Below are positions 25,869 to 35,226 of a stretch of 64,000 nt of DNA, piece after piece. The position numbers were made by a program, and so were the translations under genes. Where the stretch lies: assembly GCA_964655355.1 (NCBI GenBank), contig CAZZMD010000005.1:62001-126000 (forward strand), read 5' to 3'. Every line of letters begins with the position of its first letter. The first letter of the stretch is position 1. Source of the stretch: CALGDE01 sp964655355. GTDB lineage: Bacteria; Cyanobacteriota; Cyanobacteriia; CACIAM-69d. The notes below the pieces were generated by a model. The model was not told the origin of the DNA and made no database searches. It saw only the letters and a list, made by a program, of their open reading frames with translations.

Positions 25869-26603
25869 TCAAGCCAGTTCTTCGAGGATACGACCCCAGG
25901 CGATCGCCGGGTTTTCCGCTTGGGTGATGGGGCGACCGATGACGAGATAGGTAGCTCCAGCGGCGATCGCCTCGGCGGGGGTCATGACTCGTTTCTGGTC
26001 CCCTTTGGCAGCCCAGGTAGGACGCACGCCAGGGCAGACGAGAACAAACTCAGGGCCACAGAGCGATCGCAGGGATGGGGCTTCCAGGGGAGAACACACC
26101 GCGCCCGCCAGTCCCGATGTTTTGGCGAGCTGGGCCATCCCCTCAGCATAGGATTTAACCTCGGTCTCCACCTTAAGTTCTTGGCTCAACTGCTCCGGGG
26201 CAATGCTGGTCAGCAAGGTCACCGCAATCACATTAGGCGGAGCTACATTCGCCTGGGTAGCCCCTTCCACCGCCGCCGCTTGAGTTACTTCGAGGGCGTG
26301 GCTACCGGCGCAGGCGTGAACTGTTAGCAAATCCACCCCATATCGCCCTGCCGCCCGCGCTGCGCCGGCCATGGTGTTGGGAATATCGTGAAATTTGAGA
26401 TCCAGAAAAATTCGCTTTTGCCGGGTCTTTAATTCATTGAGAATTTTTGCGCCGTCGCTAACAAATAGCTCTAGACCCACTTTCCAGAATTTGACGTCTG
26501 GGAGTTGGTCCAGCAGGGCGATCGCCCCGTCATAGCTCGGCACATCCAACGGCACAATGACGCGCTCTGCTGGGCTTAAGGCTGCAATATCAGGCATGTT
26601 CAA
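25869..26603 (-). CDS. pyrF: Orotidine 5'-phosphate decarboxylase
   Basis: PyrF makes UMP from orotidine 5'-phosphate, the last step of de novo pyrimidine synthesis. The 244-residue protein has the catalytic DLKFHDIPNT motif (Asp68, Lys70, Asp73) after VPLDVPSYDGA, and the C-terminal phosphate-binding stretch ATYLVIGRPITQAENP. Length is typical of the group I bacterial enzyme. It begins 26 bases after the tyrS stop on the same strand, so tyrS and pyrF are probably one transcript. Confidence 0.97.
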   Translation of the reverse strand: MNMPDIAALSPAERVIVPLDVPSYDGAIALLDQLPDVKFWKVGLELFVSDGAKILNELKTRQKRIFLDLKFHDIPNTMAGAARAAGRYGVDLLTVHACAGSHALEVTQAAAVEGATQANVAPPNVIAVTLLTSIAPEQLSQELKVETEVKSYAEGMAQLAKTSGLAGAVCSPLEAPSLRSLCGPEFVLVCPGVRPTWAAKGDQKRVMTPAEAIAAGATYLVIGRPITQAENPAIAWGRILEELA

Positions 26604-26629
26604 TAATTCGAGTCAAAGATGAGCAAGGA

Positions 26630-27850
26630 CTAAGGCATTAGGCGAACAAATTTTTTCTTGCCCAACTGCAAAATGCGATCGCTCAGCTCATCGGCGCTCT
26701 CAAAGGTTTGGTTCATATCGGTGACTTTTTCACCATCTAACTTGACGCCGCCGCCCTTGATTTGCCGTCGGGCCTCGCCGCTGCTCTTGCATAGGCCGCT
26801 CGCGCTCACCAGATAAAAAATCGGCACCGGGAATTCTATGTCTGACAAGGAAAACTCCGGGACGTTATCCGCCGCGTCCGTGGCCCCGGCCACCAGGTTT
26901 TGGGCATCTTTTTGGGCTTGTTCTGCCGCTTCAACCCCATGGAATTGGGTCACCACGTCCACCGCCAACTGTTTCTGGCGATCACGCGGATTTTCCGGCA
27001 GTTGATCCAACGGCAACTTGGTCAGTAATTCAAAATAGGTCTCTAGCTGGTCATCGGGGGTTTTCTCCAGCTTGGAATACATGGTGAGCGCATCCTCCAA
27101 GAGCCCCACATAATTCCCCAAGGACTTAGACATTTTCTGAACGCCGTCAGTCCCAATCAAAAGAGGCATCAGCAACCCAAACTGGGGCGTCTGGTTAAAC
27201 AGCCGCTGTAAATCGCGCCCCACTGCCAAATTAAACTTTTGATCGGTGCCCCCCAACTCCACATCGGCTTCAACCGCTACAGAGTCATAGCCCTGCATCA
27301 AAGGGTAGAGAAACTCATGGAGGTAGATGGGCGATTCCTGATTAAAGCGCTCCGAAAACCCTTCCTTCGCCAACATTTGCCCCACGGTCATAGAGGCCAA
27401 CAGCTCTAAGATTTTGCCGAGGTCTAACTTGGATAGCCATTCGGAGTTGTAGCGAATTTCCAACCGACCGGGAGTATCAAAATCCAAGACGGGGCGCAAC
27501 TGATTCAGGTAGGTTTGGGCGTTTTGTTTAACCTGTTCTTCCGTGAGCTGTTTGCGCACCTCCGACTTACCGGTGGGATCGCCAATACGAGCCGTAAAAT
27601 CCCCAATAATCAGCACCGCCGTATGGCCCGCATCCTGGAATGCCCGCAGTTTACGAAACGGGATACTGTGCCCCAAATGAATATCCGTCCCGGTGGGATC
27701 AATGCCCAACTTCACCCGCAAGGGGCGATCGCTCTCTAATAAGCGCTGGACCAAATTCTGATTAGGATCCTCAGACTCCGGCTGGTTCGGAAAAATTTCC
27801 ACAGTACCGCGATGGAGCCAGTCGAAGGTGGGGGAAGGGGAATCAGACAT
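26630..27850 (-). CDS. tyrS: Tyrosine-tRNA ligase
   Basis: This class I synthetase charges tRNA-Tyr. From ATG 27850 it has 406 residues. The HIGH-type motif is HLGH (58-61), the second signature is KMSKS in GVQKMSKSLGN, and a C-terminal S4-like RNA-binding domain ends the protein (GEARRQIKGGGVKLDG). KMSKS rather than KFGKT marks the TyrZ-like branch. The frame is open to 27919, but those 23 residues are not family-like, so the second Met is preferred. It is followed closely by pyrF. Confidence 0.96.
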   Translation of the reverse strand: MSDSPSPTFDWLHRGTVEIFPNQPESEDPNQNLVQRLLESDRPLRVKLGIDPTGTDIHLGHSIPFRKLRAFQDAGHTAVLIIGDFTARIGDPTGKSEVRKQLTEEQVKQNAQTYLNQLRPVLDFDTPGRLEIRYNSEWLSKLDLGKILELLASMTVGQMLAKEGFSERFNQESPIYLHEFLYPLMQGYDSVAVEADVELGGTDQKFNLAVGRDLQRLFNQTPQFGLLMPLLIGTDGVQKMSKSLGNYVGLLEDALTMYSKLEKTPDDQLETYFELLTKLPLDQLPENPRDRQKQLAVDVVTQFHGVEAAEQAQKDAQNLVAGATDAADNVPEFSLSDIEFPVPIFYLVSASGLCKSSGEARRQIKGGGVKLDGEKVTDMNQTFESADELSDRILQLGKKKFVRLMP

Positions 27851-28394
27851 GGAAGACACAGATTCAGAAAATTTCGTTGAATACGTTGAATAGTCGAACA
27901 ACCCTATGGCAGGGGGCATCCTAGCTTACCGTCGCGTGGCATGGTCATATACACCGGATCTGATCTGACTCTGATCTAAGGCGTTTGAGGGGAGGGCAAC
28001 CTTGTCAAACTCTTGTTAAACAAAAGACCTTGGGAAGCGGTCGGAATGCTGGAATTTCGATCAGCATAGACCGGTTCGGGTGATCATTTTTACGATTTAT
28101 CCTGACCCGTTGGAGGAAAGTTACAACAGAGTTAAGGGGCGTCTACCGAAGCTCATCTGTACCTAGCTCAGTTTTTAACACTCTGGTGACTATCCGGGTG
28201 ACCATCCGGGCGATCGCATCGTAAGCAATCGCAGGCCAATCTCCGGGGGAATCAGCGTACGCCAGAACTGAGGGACAGCAGGGTGTGCAGCCTTAATAAT
28301 TGCTAATCGGTCGCCATTGTCGCTATTGATGACAGGGGGGACGGGTTAGGGATTCTGTTGGCTGCGGATTTGGGTACTTCAAGGAGTCAACGGA
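27851..28394. other. Intergenic region between tyrS and a divergent small gene
   Basis: About 544 bases carry promoters for both directions. I see a 12-base tandem pair (28186-28209) next to a HIP1 site and otherwise no gene, hairpin terminator or known RNA. Confidence 0.55.
28186..28209. repeat. 12-bp tandem pair
   Basis: GTGACTATCCGG is followed directly by GTGACCATCCGG and then a HIP1 octamer. Confidence 0.7.
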
Positions 28395-28805
28395 ATGACG
28401 CAGCGGGAACGAATTATGGCACGGCTACAGACGATGCCTGACGCGAGTCTTCATGAAGTGGAGACCTTTCTGGAATTTTTGCAGTTTAAGCACAGTGCCT
28501 TTGACTGTCCGCTTCCTGAACAATTGAACGGTGCCTTGGAGCGGTGGGGATCCATGCCGGAGGGCTTGGATGTCAGGCTGGATATTTTGGTACGAATACG
28601 GGCGGGATTCCAGCGCATCCGCAGCCACCGGGCGAATACCTTGACCCTCTATGAGGTCTATCGGCGATCGGGGCCCCAACTTGCCCTGGACCGCCCGACA
28701 TTCCATGAAATTTTGGTGGAGCTATCTTCCCCGTTTGTGGGCTATCTCGGCCGTGAGGAAGGGATTAGCGGGGATTACGATTATTTTTGGTTGGAGAAGG
28801 GTTGA
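28395..28805 (+). CDS. Conserved-looking hypothetical protein
   Basis: I do not recognise this 136-residue protein with certainty. The first 35 residues (RERIMARLQTMPDASLHEVETFLEFLQFK) resemble the short helical DUF2281-type segments found in some antitoxin-like proteins. The remainder is a mixed alpha/beta sequence ending YDYFWLEKG. A GGAG motif lies 8 bases before ATG 28395, supporting translation. No toxin gene is adjacent: the next gene is the convergent GT39 protein. Treat it as a protein of unknown function. Confidence 0.65.
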   Translation: MTQRERIMARLQTMPDASLHEVETFLEFLQFKHSAFDCPLPEQLNGALERWGSMPEGLDVRLDILVRIRAGFQRIRSHRANTLTLYEVYRRSGPQLALDRPTFHEILVELSSPFVGYLGREEGISGDYDYFWLEKG

Positions 28806-28824
28806 GCCAGGTCTGTCGCCTGCG

Positions 28825-31476
28825 CTATTCCAGAGCCACCAATCCCTGTTGTAAATCTTCCCAGGTGCCCAGCAAGTTGAGCTTAAGGAGACGGGCCACG
28901 CCGCGAATCAGATGAAATTCCGGTTGGTCGGGCGATCGCGCCAAAGCTTTTTCAATGGCTTCCTCTGCTGCCCCGGCCCGAAAGTCATAGAGATTCACGA
29001 AGGCGAGATAGGCATGGGCATAGGGATTCTCGGCATCCAGACGGGCGATCGCCTCAAACGCTTCAATCGCCGCCTGACCGTTACGCTGCAACACCTCGGC
29101 TAGTCCTAGCAAGTACCAATGGGAGAGCCGCTCCGGCTCTTGCTTCAGTCGCTCCCGAGCCAATGCCGCCGCCTGTGCCGTGTAAGCCTGATGGGGATCG
29201 TATTGATTAATGCGTCCAATTTCCGCAAAAACAGGATCTAGCGCGGGGATCCCCTGGCGAAGCTGTAGGGCTAACAGTCGTAATTGGGTGATGCGATCCA
29301 ATTCGGGGGCAGGCTGTTGAGTCGCCGAGGGGTTAATAGTAACTGTAATATCCGGGGTATCTAAGGCGTAAGTCTCGCCCGTTTTGTCGTTGAGGTAGGT
29401 GCCTGTCACCCGATAGACATCGGGGGCCAGATTCGGCGGCGGCAGGGTGGCCGCGCGATCGCTCACGGAAAATCCACCATTATGCTCGCCAAATAACGTC
29501 CCCTGGGCGATCGCCCGATCATCCATCCAGGTAGTCCGCGCCTCTGGATCTTCTGAATCCCCTACCAACGTCCAGGTCAACGCCACTAACCCATCCTGTA
29601 AATCTTGCCAGGGGCCCGCCCAATCGTAGGTCACCGCAAAAGGCTGTCCAGGCGGCACCTGTTCCGGCACCGTCACATTCACTAGCTGCACCTGCTCTGG
29701 TGCATCCGCAAGGGGCGTCACCCTAGACGTAAATTGCTGGCGACCAAATAAAAACAGTTCGCTTTCATCGGGCAAGGACCAAACCGCCACCCTCTCAAAC
29801 TCACCACCATTTTTCACCGTTTCCACCAACGCCGCCTGGGCTTCCCGCTTCGACTGCCGGCGCAACGATCCTTGGTTGCCACTCTTGGTCAAAAACCAAT
29901 CCAGCGATCGCCCATCCGCCGCCACAAACTTGGGATCCACCCCCACCTGTCGCCCATGGATCTGAAAATCCGCCAGCGTCCCAAAATAATTCACATTGTG
30001 CTGGTTCACCTCCGACGTGGACGGCAAAACCCCAACTGTGATCTCCCGATAGGGATCCCGCTCCTGGATTTGGGCGATCGCCTCCGAATGGGGCCAAGGC
30101 TCTCCCGTATAAGCCAAATGCAAACTGCGGGGCATTGTGATCTGCCCTAACCACTGGGCCGCCCTCCCCGGGGCGATCGCAAACCCATTCACCGTCAGCA
30201 ACCCGATACACAGCGCCACCATTCCCCACCGGGTGCGCACCCCCCAAAATCCCTTCCACAGGATCAGCCCCTGGGCAAACACCAAACTCAACATCGGCAA
30301 ATAGGGCAGCACATACCGCCAATCCTTATTTACCAGCGCCGAACACAGGAAATACGCCCCCCCGAGGACAATGGCGACCCACTGCCACCCCTTGGCGATC
30401 GCCGCCCGCTCAATCAATAAATCCGGGGGAATTTCATTTGTTGATTGCGATCGCCGGGGTAAAAACCGCCAATGGAGGAACCACCGCAACAGCCCCAACA
30501 TAAAACCGCCCATCACCACCCACAGCACAATCAACGAACAATGCTGAGGCAGTAATTTCAAGTAGTGAGTCCAGGCGTCCAGGGTCGCCAGACTGGGATC
30601 CCCCTCAATTTGCGCTGAATCAATGGTGGCGCGCTTGCCCCCGCTCAAAATCAAAAGCCAATTGGTGCGATACCAGGGATACCAAAGGGGCACCGACACC
30701 AAAAACGCGCAGCCCCATTGCAAAAGCCGCACCCATCGCCGCCGCCAAATCGCCTCAATACCGATCCACCCCCACGGCACCGCCAGAAAAAATACCGCCG
30801 GCTGTTTCACTAACATCGCCAACCCAAAACAAATCCCCGAGGCGATCGCCCATGCCCAGGGGGCAGCATCCTGAATCCGGGCAAAATCAAACCACCGCGC
30901 CCGCTGCCGCTCGATCCCAAATAACTCCCAGCGCCGCCCCGCCCAATGCCACCGCAGCACCAGCGCCAAATTCAGGGTCACCACCGCCACCAGCGGAAAA
31001 TCCAATAAATAATCGAGCCGCACTCGCCACAGCCCCGGCAACAACCAGCAAATTCCCGCCCCCCAAAGTCCCAACCGCGATCCCAATATCCCCGGAAACA
31101 CCGTCTTAGCGATCGCATACACCGATCCCGTAATCACCACCCCCGACAGGGCATTAATCATCGTCGCCCCATCAAAATTAGCGCCAAAAATCCACAAAAA
31201 CGGCACCGTCAAAATTGCCACCAACGGCGGCGTCTTCGTCGACAACTGCCAAAATTCCGTCCACCACTCCCCCGAGAGCCAGCCCCAGGAGGCCACCCCC
31301 TCCGCGATCGCCCGTTGATAGGTCAGCGCCGCCGTCAAATATTCCGCCTGATCCCAGGCCGGCACCGATCCATCAACCGCAAACCAAAGGCGATCCGACA
31401 GGACACCGGCGATCGCAATCAACAGCAACCGCCAGCCATCCCTAAAAAACCAGCCCCACCACCAGCCCCAACCCAT
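28825..31476 (-). CDS. GT39-type membrane glycosyltransferase with TPR tail
   Basis: This 883-residue protein starts with a Trp-rich first helix and has about ten transmembrane segments in its first 430 residues. The luminal loop after helix 1 (GSVPAWDQAEYLTAAL) carries the acidic motif typical of PMT/ArnT-type (GT39) glycosyltransferases, which use polyprenyl-phosphate sugars. A soluble region (about 440-720) has a beta-rich segment like a carbohydrate-binding or Ig-type fold. The last 140 residues are TPR repeats (LGLAEVLQRNGQAAIEAFEAIARLDAENPYAHAY, split over adjacent helices). The acceptor is unknown. The GT39-TPR combination suggests a fixed protein partner. Confidence 0.82.
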   Translation of the reverse strand: MGWGWWWGWFFRDGWRLLLIAIAGVLSDRLWFAVDGSVPAWDQAEYLTAALTYQRAIAEGVASWGWLSGEWWTEFWQLSTKTPPLVAILTVPFLWIFGANFDGATMINALSGVVITGSVYAIAKTVFPGILGSRLGLWGAGICWLLPGLWRVRLDYLLDFPLVAVVTLNLALVLRWHWAGRRWELFGIERQRARWFDFARIQDAAPWAWAIASGICFGLAMLVKQPAVFFLAVPWGWIGIEAIWRRRWVRLLQWGCAFLVSVPLWYPWYRTNWLLILSGGKRATIDSAQIEGDPSLATLDAWTHYLKLLPQHCSLIVLWVVMGGFMLGLLRWFLHWRFLPRRSQSTNEIPPDLLIERAAIAKGWQWVAIVLGGAYFLCSALVNKDWRYVLPYLPMLSLVFAQGLILWKGFWGVRTRWGMVALCIGLLTVNGFAIAPGRAAQWLGQITMPRSLHLAYTGEPWPHSEAIAQIQERDPYREITVGVLPSTSEVNQHNVNYFGTLADFQIHGRQVGVDPKFVAADGRSLDWFLTKSGNQGSLRRQSKREAQAALVETVKNGGEFERVAVWSLPDESELFLFGRQQFTSRVTPLADAPEQVQLVNVTVPEQVPPGQPFAVTYDWAGPWQDLQDGLVALTWTLVGDSEDPEARTTWMDDRAIAQGTLFGEHNGGFSVSDRAATLPPPNLAPDVYRVTGTYLNDKTGETYALDTPDITVTINPSATQQPAPELDRITQLRLLALQLRQGIPALDPVFAEIGRINQYDPHQAYTAQAAALARERLKQEPERLSHWYLLGLAEVLQRNGQAAIEAFEAIARLDAENPYAHAYLAFVNLYDFRAGAAEEAIEKALARSPDQPEFHLIRGVARLLKLNLLGTWEDLQQGLVALE

Positions 31477-31557
31477 ACGCGATCGCCTAAGACTGCCTCA
31501 GAAATATTCAGAAAGATTCAGCGATATCTAGCCTAACGCCCCACTTCCCCCTGACTC

Positions 31558-31595
31558 AAAAAGCCGGGCGATCGCACTAGATCCTCCCGGCTTTT
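31558..31595 (-). terminator. Terminator of nhaS3
   Basis: AAAAGCCGGG (31559-31568) and CCCGGCTTTT (31586-31595) are exact complements around a 17-base loop holding a HIP1 site. Read leftward, the stem ends in TTTTTG, as expected for a terminator 36 bases after the nhaS3 stop. Confidence 0.75.
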
Positions 31596-31611
31596 CAAAG
31601 TTTAAAGTCCT

Positions 31612-31633
31612 ACAGCAAACTAACAGCAAACTA
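31612..31633. repeat. 11-bp tandem pair at the nhaS3 stop
   Basis: ACAGCAAACTA occurs twice in a row. The second copy contains the complement of the nhaS3 TAG stop (31631-31633). Confidence 0.8.
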
Positions 31634-33058
31634 ACTGCCAGAGGTTTCCGCCACCGGTTCCGGATCAGACGGCTCACTCATATTGAACGCCACCCGCAGC
31701 ATCGGCGGCGCGAGGAATGTGGTTGCAATCACCATCACAATAATTGCCGCATCCAGGGACTCGGGCAAAACGCCGCTAGCGGCACCCACCCCAGCGAACA
31801 CCAAACCCACTTCTCCTCGGGGAATCATACCCACCCCGATCGCCAACTTGTTGACCTTTTCGGAGCCCCCGACCAATGCATAGCCGGTAACCACCTTACC
31901 GATAATGGCGACCACCACCAGGAATGCCGCAATAATCAAACCTTCGCGGTTGGCAGGGATGGCAGGATTAAGCACACCCAAATTAGTTTTGGCCCCCACC
32001 ACCACAAAAAAGATAGGCACCAAAACATCGGCAACGGGCTTAACCTGCTCCTCCAACTCGTGGCGCTTTTCCGTTTCAGCCAGCACCAAACCCGCAGCAA
32101 ATGCACCCAAAATGCCCTCAAGCTGAATAACGTCAGCCACATAAGCCAGAGAGAAAGCCAACACCAGCGACAGAATCAACACCTGTCCCCGAGTTTTGAG
32201 CTGGTTCATCAGACCGACGAAATAGGGAATCAGCAAACGCCCCAAAACAATCACGCCAATCAGGAAAGCAGCAGCGCTGGCCACCAAAATCAAGACGTTA
32301 GAGATTTCAACGGTACCCTCTTTAGCCAGACTCGCCACAACGGCCAAAATCACGATACCGAGGATGTCATCCAGGACCGCCGCCCCAATAATGATTTGTC
32401 CTTCGCGGGAACTCAGTTTTTGAATTTCCGCCAATACTTTTGCCGTAATTCCGATACTCGTCGCGGTCAGCGCAGCACCGGCAAAAATAGCAGGGACCGT
32501 ATCCATATTGAACAGATAAACCAGACCGCCAGTACCGAGGATAAAGGGCGTCACCACACCAATCACGGCAACGATCGCCGCCTGGGGACCTACCCGAATC
32601 AACTCATTCAGGTCCGACTCCAACCCAATCTCAAACAGCAGCAGGATTACTCCAATTTCCGAGAGCACTTCAATGGTCTCGCTGGTGGAGGCGAAAACAT
32701 CGCCCATGATGGCTGGGTCAACCCCCGCCGTGAGCTGCAAAAAACTCATCAATCGGGAATCGGCAGCGGCTTCAGCAATCCCCCCCTCGGGAAACACCAG
32801 CAAGTTCAACACCGAGACACCGACCACAACGCCCCCCACCAACTCGCCCAATACGGGCGGCAGGTCCAGGCGCATACACAATTCACCGCCAATCTTGCTG
32901 GCGAGATAGACCACGATCAGACTAAGCAGCACCCCAGCGAGGACCAGGGGTCCCGTTTCAGCGGCGGGGGCTTCGGCCAACAGATGGACCGGAACGGAAG
33001 GGGGCGACAGGACCGGGACCCAACTCGGGGCGATCGCCGTAAGAACAAAATCAAGCAT
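31631..33058 (-). CDS. nhaS3: Na+/H+ antiporter, NhaS3-like (CPA2 family)
   Basis: The protein has 475 residues and about twelve transmembrane helices. Diagnostic stretches are LDLPPVLGELVGGVVVG, LLLFEIGLESDLNEL and the ion-binding aspartate pair in GAAVLDDILGIVIL. Overall it closely resembles NhaS3, the essential thylakoid Na+/H+ antiporter of Synechocystis. It would help set lumen and cytoplasmic ion balance. On its strand a TTGACA (33255-33250) about 190 bases upstream may be a -35 box, but no convincing -10 follows at standard spacing. A strong terminator follows the gene. Confidence 0.9.
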   Translation of the reverse strand: MLDFVLTAIAPSWVPVLSPPSVPVHLLAEAPAAETGPLVLAGVLLSLIVVYLASKIGGELCMRLDLPPVLGELVGGVVVGVSVLNLLVFPEGGIAEAAADSRLMSFLQLTAGVDPAIMGDVFASTSETIEVLSEIGVILLLFEIGLESDLNELIRVGPQAAIVAVIGVVTPFILGTGGLVYLFNMDTVPAIFAGAALTATSIGITAKVLAEIQKLSSREGQIIIGAAVLDDILGIVILAVVASLAKEGTVEISNVLILVASAAAFLIGVIVLGRLLIPYFVGLMNQLKTRGQVLILSLVLAFSLAYVADVIQLEGILGAFAAGLVLAETEKRHELEEQVKPVADVLVPIFFVVVGAKTNLGVLNPAIPANREGLIIAAFLVVVAIIGKVVTGYALVGGSEKVNKLAIGVGMIPRGEVGLVFAGVGAASGVLPESLDAAIIVMVIATTFLAPPMLRVAFNMSEPSDPEPVAETSGS

Positions 33059-33396
33059 GGATGTTCGTTACTGACTAATGTCTGAACTAATGGGCTGACG
33101 GACCGTTCGCAATGCTCGCGAATGGCTCAATACCTTGCCGTAATGGCAAAGATGGTCTGAGTCTCGGGTTGTGAGAACGATAAGTTTCGCTAATAAGTTA
33201 ACGAGTGTATCGATTCGTATTACCAATCTAGGATACGGGCGCGTACCTCTGTCAACTGTGATCCCCGCGACGGTTTGAGGAGCGGGGATCGGCTGTGATG
33301 CTCAGACGGCGATCGCTGTATCGTTAGGAAGGGCGACAGGATTCACAGAATCTTGAGCAAAATCCGCAATGCAACCTACCGGAGGAAGAGGCGTCG
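33059..33396. other. Divergent intergenic region between nhaS3 and a rhodanese gene
   Basis: These 338 bases should hold promoters in both directions. The notable element is the 9-bp stem at 33260-33290, listed separately. No gene is supported. Confidence 0.55.
33260..33290. repeat. GC-rich inverted repeat
   Basis: GATCCCCGC (33260-33268) and GCGGGGATC (33282-33290) are exact complements around 13 bases. No T-tract follows on either strand, so a simple terminator is unlikely. It may be an operator or an RNA hairpin in a 5' leader. Confidence 0.5.
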
Positions 33397-33729
33397 ATGC
33401 AGGAAGTTAGCGTTGAAGAATTGGCGGTGCAGCTCCAGGCCGAAAATGATGCTTTGCAGCTCGTGGACGTGCGGGAGCCCCAGGAATTGGCGATCGCTAA
33501 GCTTCCGGGGTTTGTAAATCTGCCCCTGAGCGAGTCCCAACAGTGGGCCGGCGATATTCAAAATCGTTTAGACCCCAGCAAAGAAACTTGGGTGATGTGT
33601 CACCACGGGATGCGCTCTGCGCAAATGTGCCAATGGCTGACGGAGCAAGGCTACGGCAATGTGAAAAATATTTCCGGTGGCATTCACGCCTATTCTATCC
33701 GGGTCGATGGCACCGTTCCTCAGTATTAA
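33397..33729 (+). CDS. Rhodanese-like sulfurtransferase domain protein
   Basis: This 110-residue protein is a single rhodanese domain. It has LQLVDVREPQELAIAKLPG and the active-site loop CHHGMRSAQM with catalytic Cys68, which would carry a persulfide. Single-domain rhodaneses move sulfur in thio-cofactor or tRNA-thiolation pathways or detoxify cyanide; the actual role is unknown. A strong ribosome site (GGAGGAAGAGG) precedes ATG 33397. Confidence 0.93.
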   Translation: MQEVSVEELAVQLQAENDALQLVDVREPQELAIAKLPGFVNLPLSESQQWAGDIQNRLDPSKETWVMCHHGMRSAQMCQWLTEQGYGNVKNISGGIHAYSIRVDGTVPQY

Positions 33730-33940
33730 AAATCACCCTAATAAGGACAACAAATCTGGGGTGATCCAGCCAGAGGGACCCGACGAGGGCAATAAACCAG
33801 GGCAATAGAGCTTAGGAAGACTGGGGAAACCCGAAAGAATTTGTTTAAATGGGGTATTCATTCCGGTAACCCATCCTCGTTTCCAGTTTTTCCTGCCTCT
33901 TTTCCTGTATTGGAATTCGTCCGGTAACCCCGTAAACCCT

Positions 33941-35017
33941 ATGACTGCACAGATTACCCCTGGCTCTTCCCGTGATGGTGCGCCCCTGGTACCGAACCTG
34001 GGCAAAAGTACGACCCATCCCATCTCCGCCGATCGCTATGCAGACCGGTTGATGGATGATTTGTTCGATGAACTGGAAAGTTCGTTGGACGAGGGCGTGG
34101 ATATTCCCCTGGCGACGGAGGAGATGGTACCGGCGGATAAGGAAGAGGAGCCCCTCAGTTTGACGCCGCTCCAGGTGTCGTCTGTGGTGTTGCCGCCCCA
34201 GGTGTTGCCGACGGGACCGAAGGTGGAACGGCAGGAACGGGAGCGGGCGATCGCCGATGCGGTACGGGCAGAGGAGCGCGATCGCAGCGAGAACAAGAAT
34301 TTTGATCGGTTTGTTATCGGGGCGGCGTTGTTCTCCCTGGTGGCGTCCATGGGGCTCTGGGCATGGAATCAACGGAATCAGCAGGCCGCATTAATGGCTG
34401 CCCAACAGTCTGAGACGGCGGCCAATCAAACCACGGGAGGCACCGGGAATTCTGAGTTTGTCGGCTATATGCAGCGATCGCTCAGTGCGATTGATGCGGC
34501 CAAGCCTGAAGAGTCCGAGACGGCGGTCGTACCGGTGCCTGTGGATTCAGTGCCGGTATTGCCCGAGGGCGCGCCCGTAGGCGATGTGGGGCAGAACCCG
34601 CCCTTCACCAGCAATTTGGTGGAGGCCATTGATCGCCTGTCGCGCATTTTGGAAAATATGCCGGTGGATTCCGAGGGTCGTCCCCTTCCGTCTTTCCAGG
34701 TCATCCCCGGTACAGAACAGGCGGCGGCACCAAAAGCAGAGGAAAAGCCGGCGGCAGACGACCAAGCAACGAGTGCGGATGCCGGCGGTGAAGCGAGTGA
34801 GGCAAGCCCGATCATTCCTCAATATTCCTTGGTGGGATTGTTGGAATTGGGCGATCGCTCGGTAGCGCTGTTTTCCATTGATGGGGTCACTCGCCGGGTG
34901 GCGATCGGTGAAGCGGTCGGCGGTAGCGGCTGGGTCCTGGCAGAAGTTGACTCCCAGGAAGCCAAGATCAAAAAAGATGGTGAAGTGAAAAGTTTATTTA
35001 TTGGGCAGAAGTTCTAG
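33941..35017 (+). CDS. Single-pass membrane protein with PilP/GspC-like C-terminal domain
   Basis: This 358-residue protein has an acidic cytoplasmic N terminus (about 1-120), one transmembrane helix (FVIGAALFSLVASMGLWAW) and a Pro/Ala/Glu-rich linker. A small beta-rich C-terminal domain (about 288-358; YSLVGLLELGDRSVALFSIDG, VRRVAIGEAVG-type strands, IKKDGEVKSLFIGQKF) resembles the homology region of GspC and PilP. Such proteins link inner- and outer-membrane parts of secretion or type IV pilus machines. No pilus gene is adjacent, so the assignment is by shape only. Confidence 0.72.
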   Translation: MTAQITPGSSRDGAPLVPNLGKSTTHPISADRYADRLMDDLFDELESSLDEGVDIPLATEEMVPADKEEEPLSLTPLQVSSVVLPPQVLPTGPKVERQERERAIADAVRAEERDRSENKNFDRFVIGAALFSLVASMGLWAWNQRNQQAALMAAQQSETAANQTTGGTGNSEFVGYMQRSLSAIDAAKPEESETAVVPVPVDSVPVLPEGAPVGDVGQNPPFTSNLVEAIDRLSRILENMPVDSEGRPLPSFQVIPGTEQAAAPKAEEKPAADDQATSADAGGEASEASPIIPQYSLVGLLELGDRSVALFSIDGVTRRVAIGEAVGGSGWVLAEVDSQEAKIKKDGEVKSLFIGQKF

Positions 35018-35226
35018 GGGCGGGCGAGAGTCGCCCACAATTCTAGCCAAAGGTTTGACCCCGATTAGGGGGTACCCGGGCAGGCAAGAATAAAGCTCAA
35101 TAGAAAACTCGACAAAAAAACTCAGTAAAAAATCAAAAAAATCAATAGAGATTGATGCGTCGTGTGACCACCGACCTGCTAGGGTGGTACTCCTTGTCCG
35201 TGCCCCCGTAGAAGTAGAGCCAGATT

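Noticed and set aside
32060..33085. Long rightward frame (341 codons) opposite nhaS3
   Set aside because: It lies wholly antisense to a well-supported antiporter gene, is rich in His/Gln/Asn as expected from reading transmembrane codons backwards, and matches no family.
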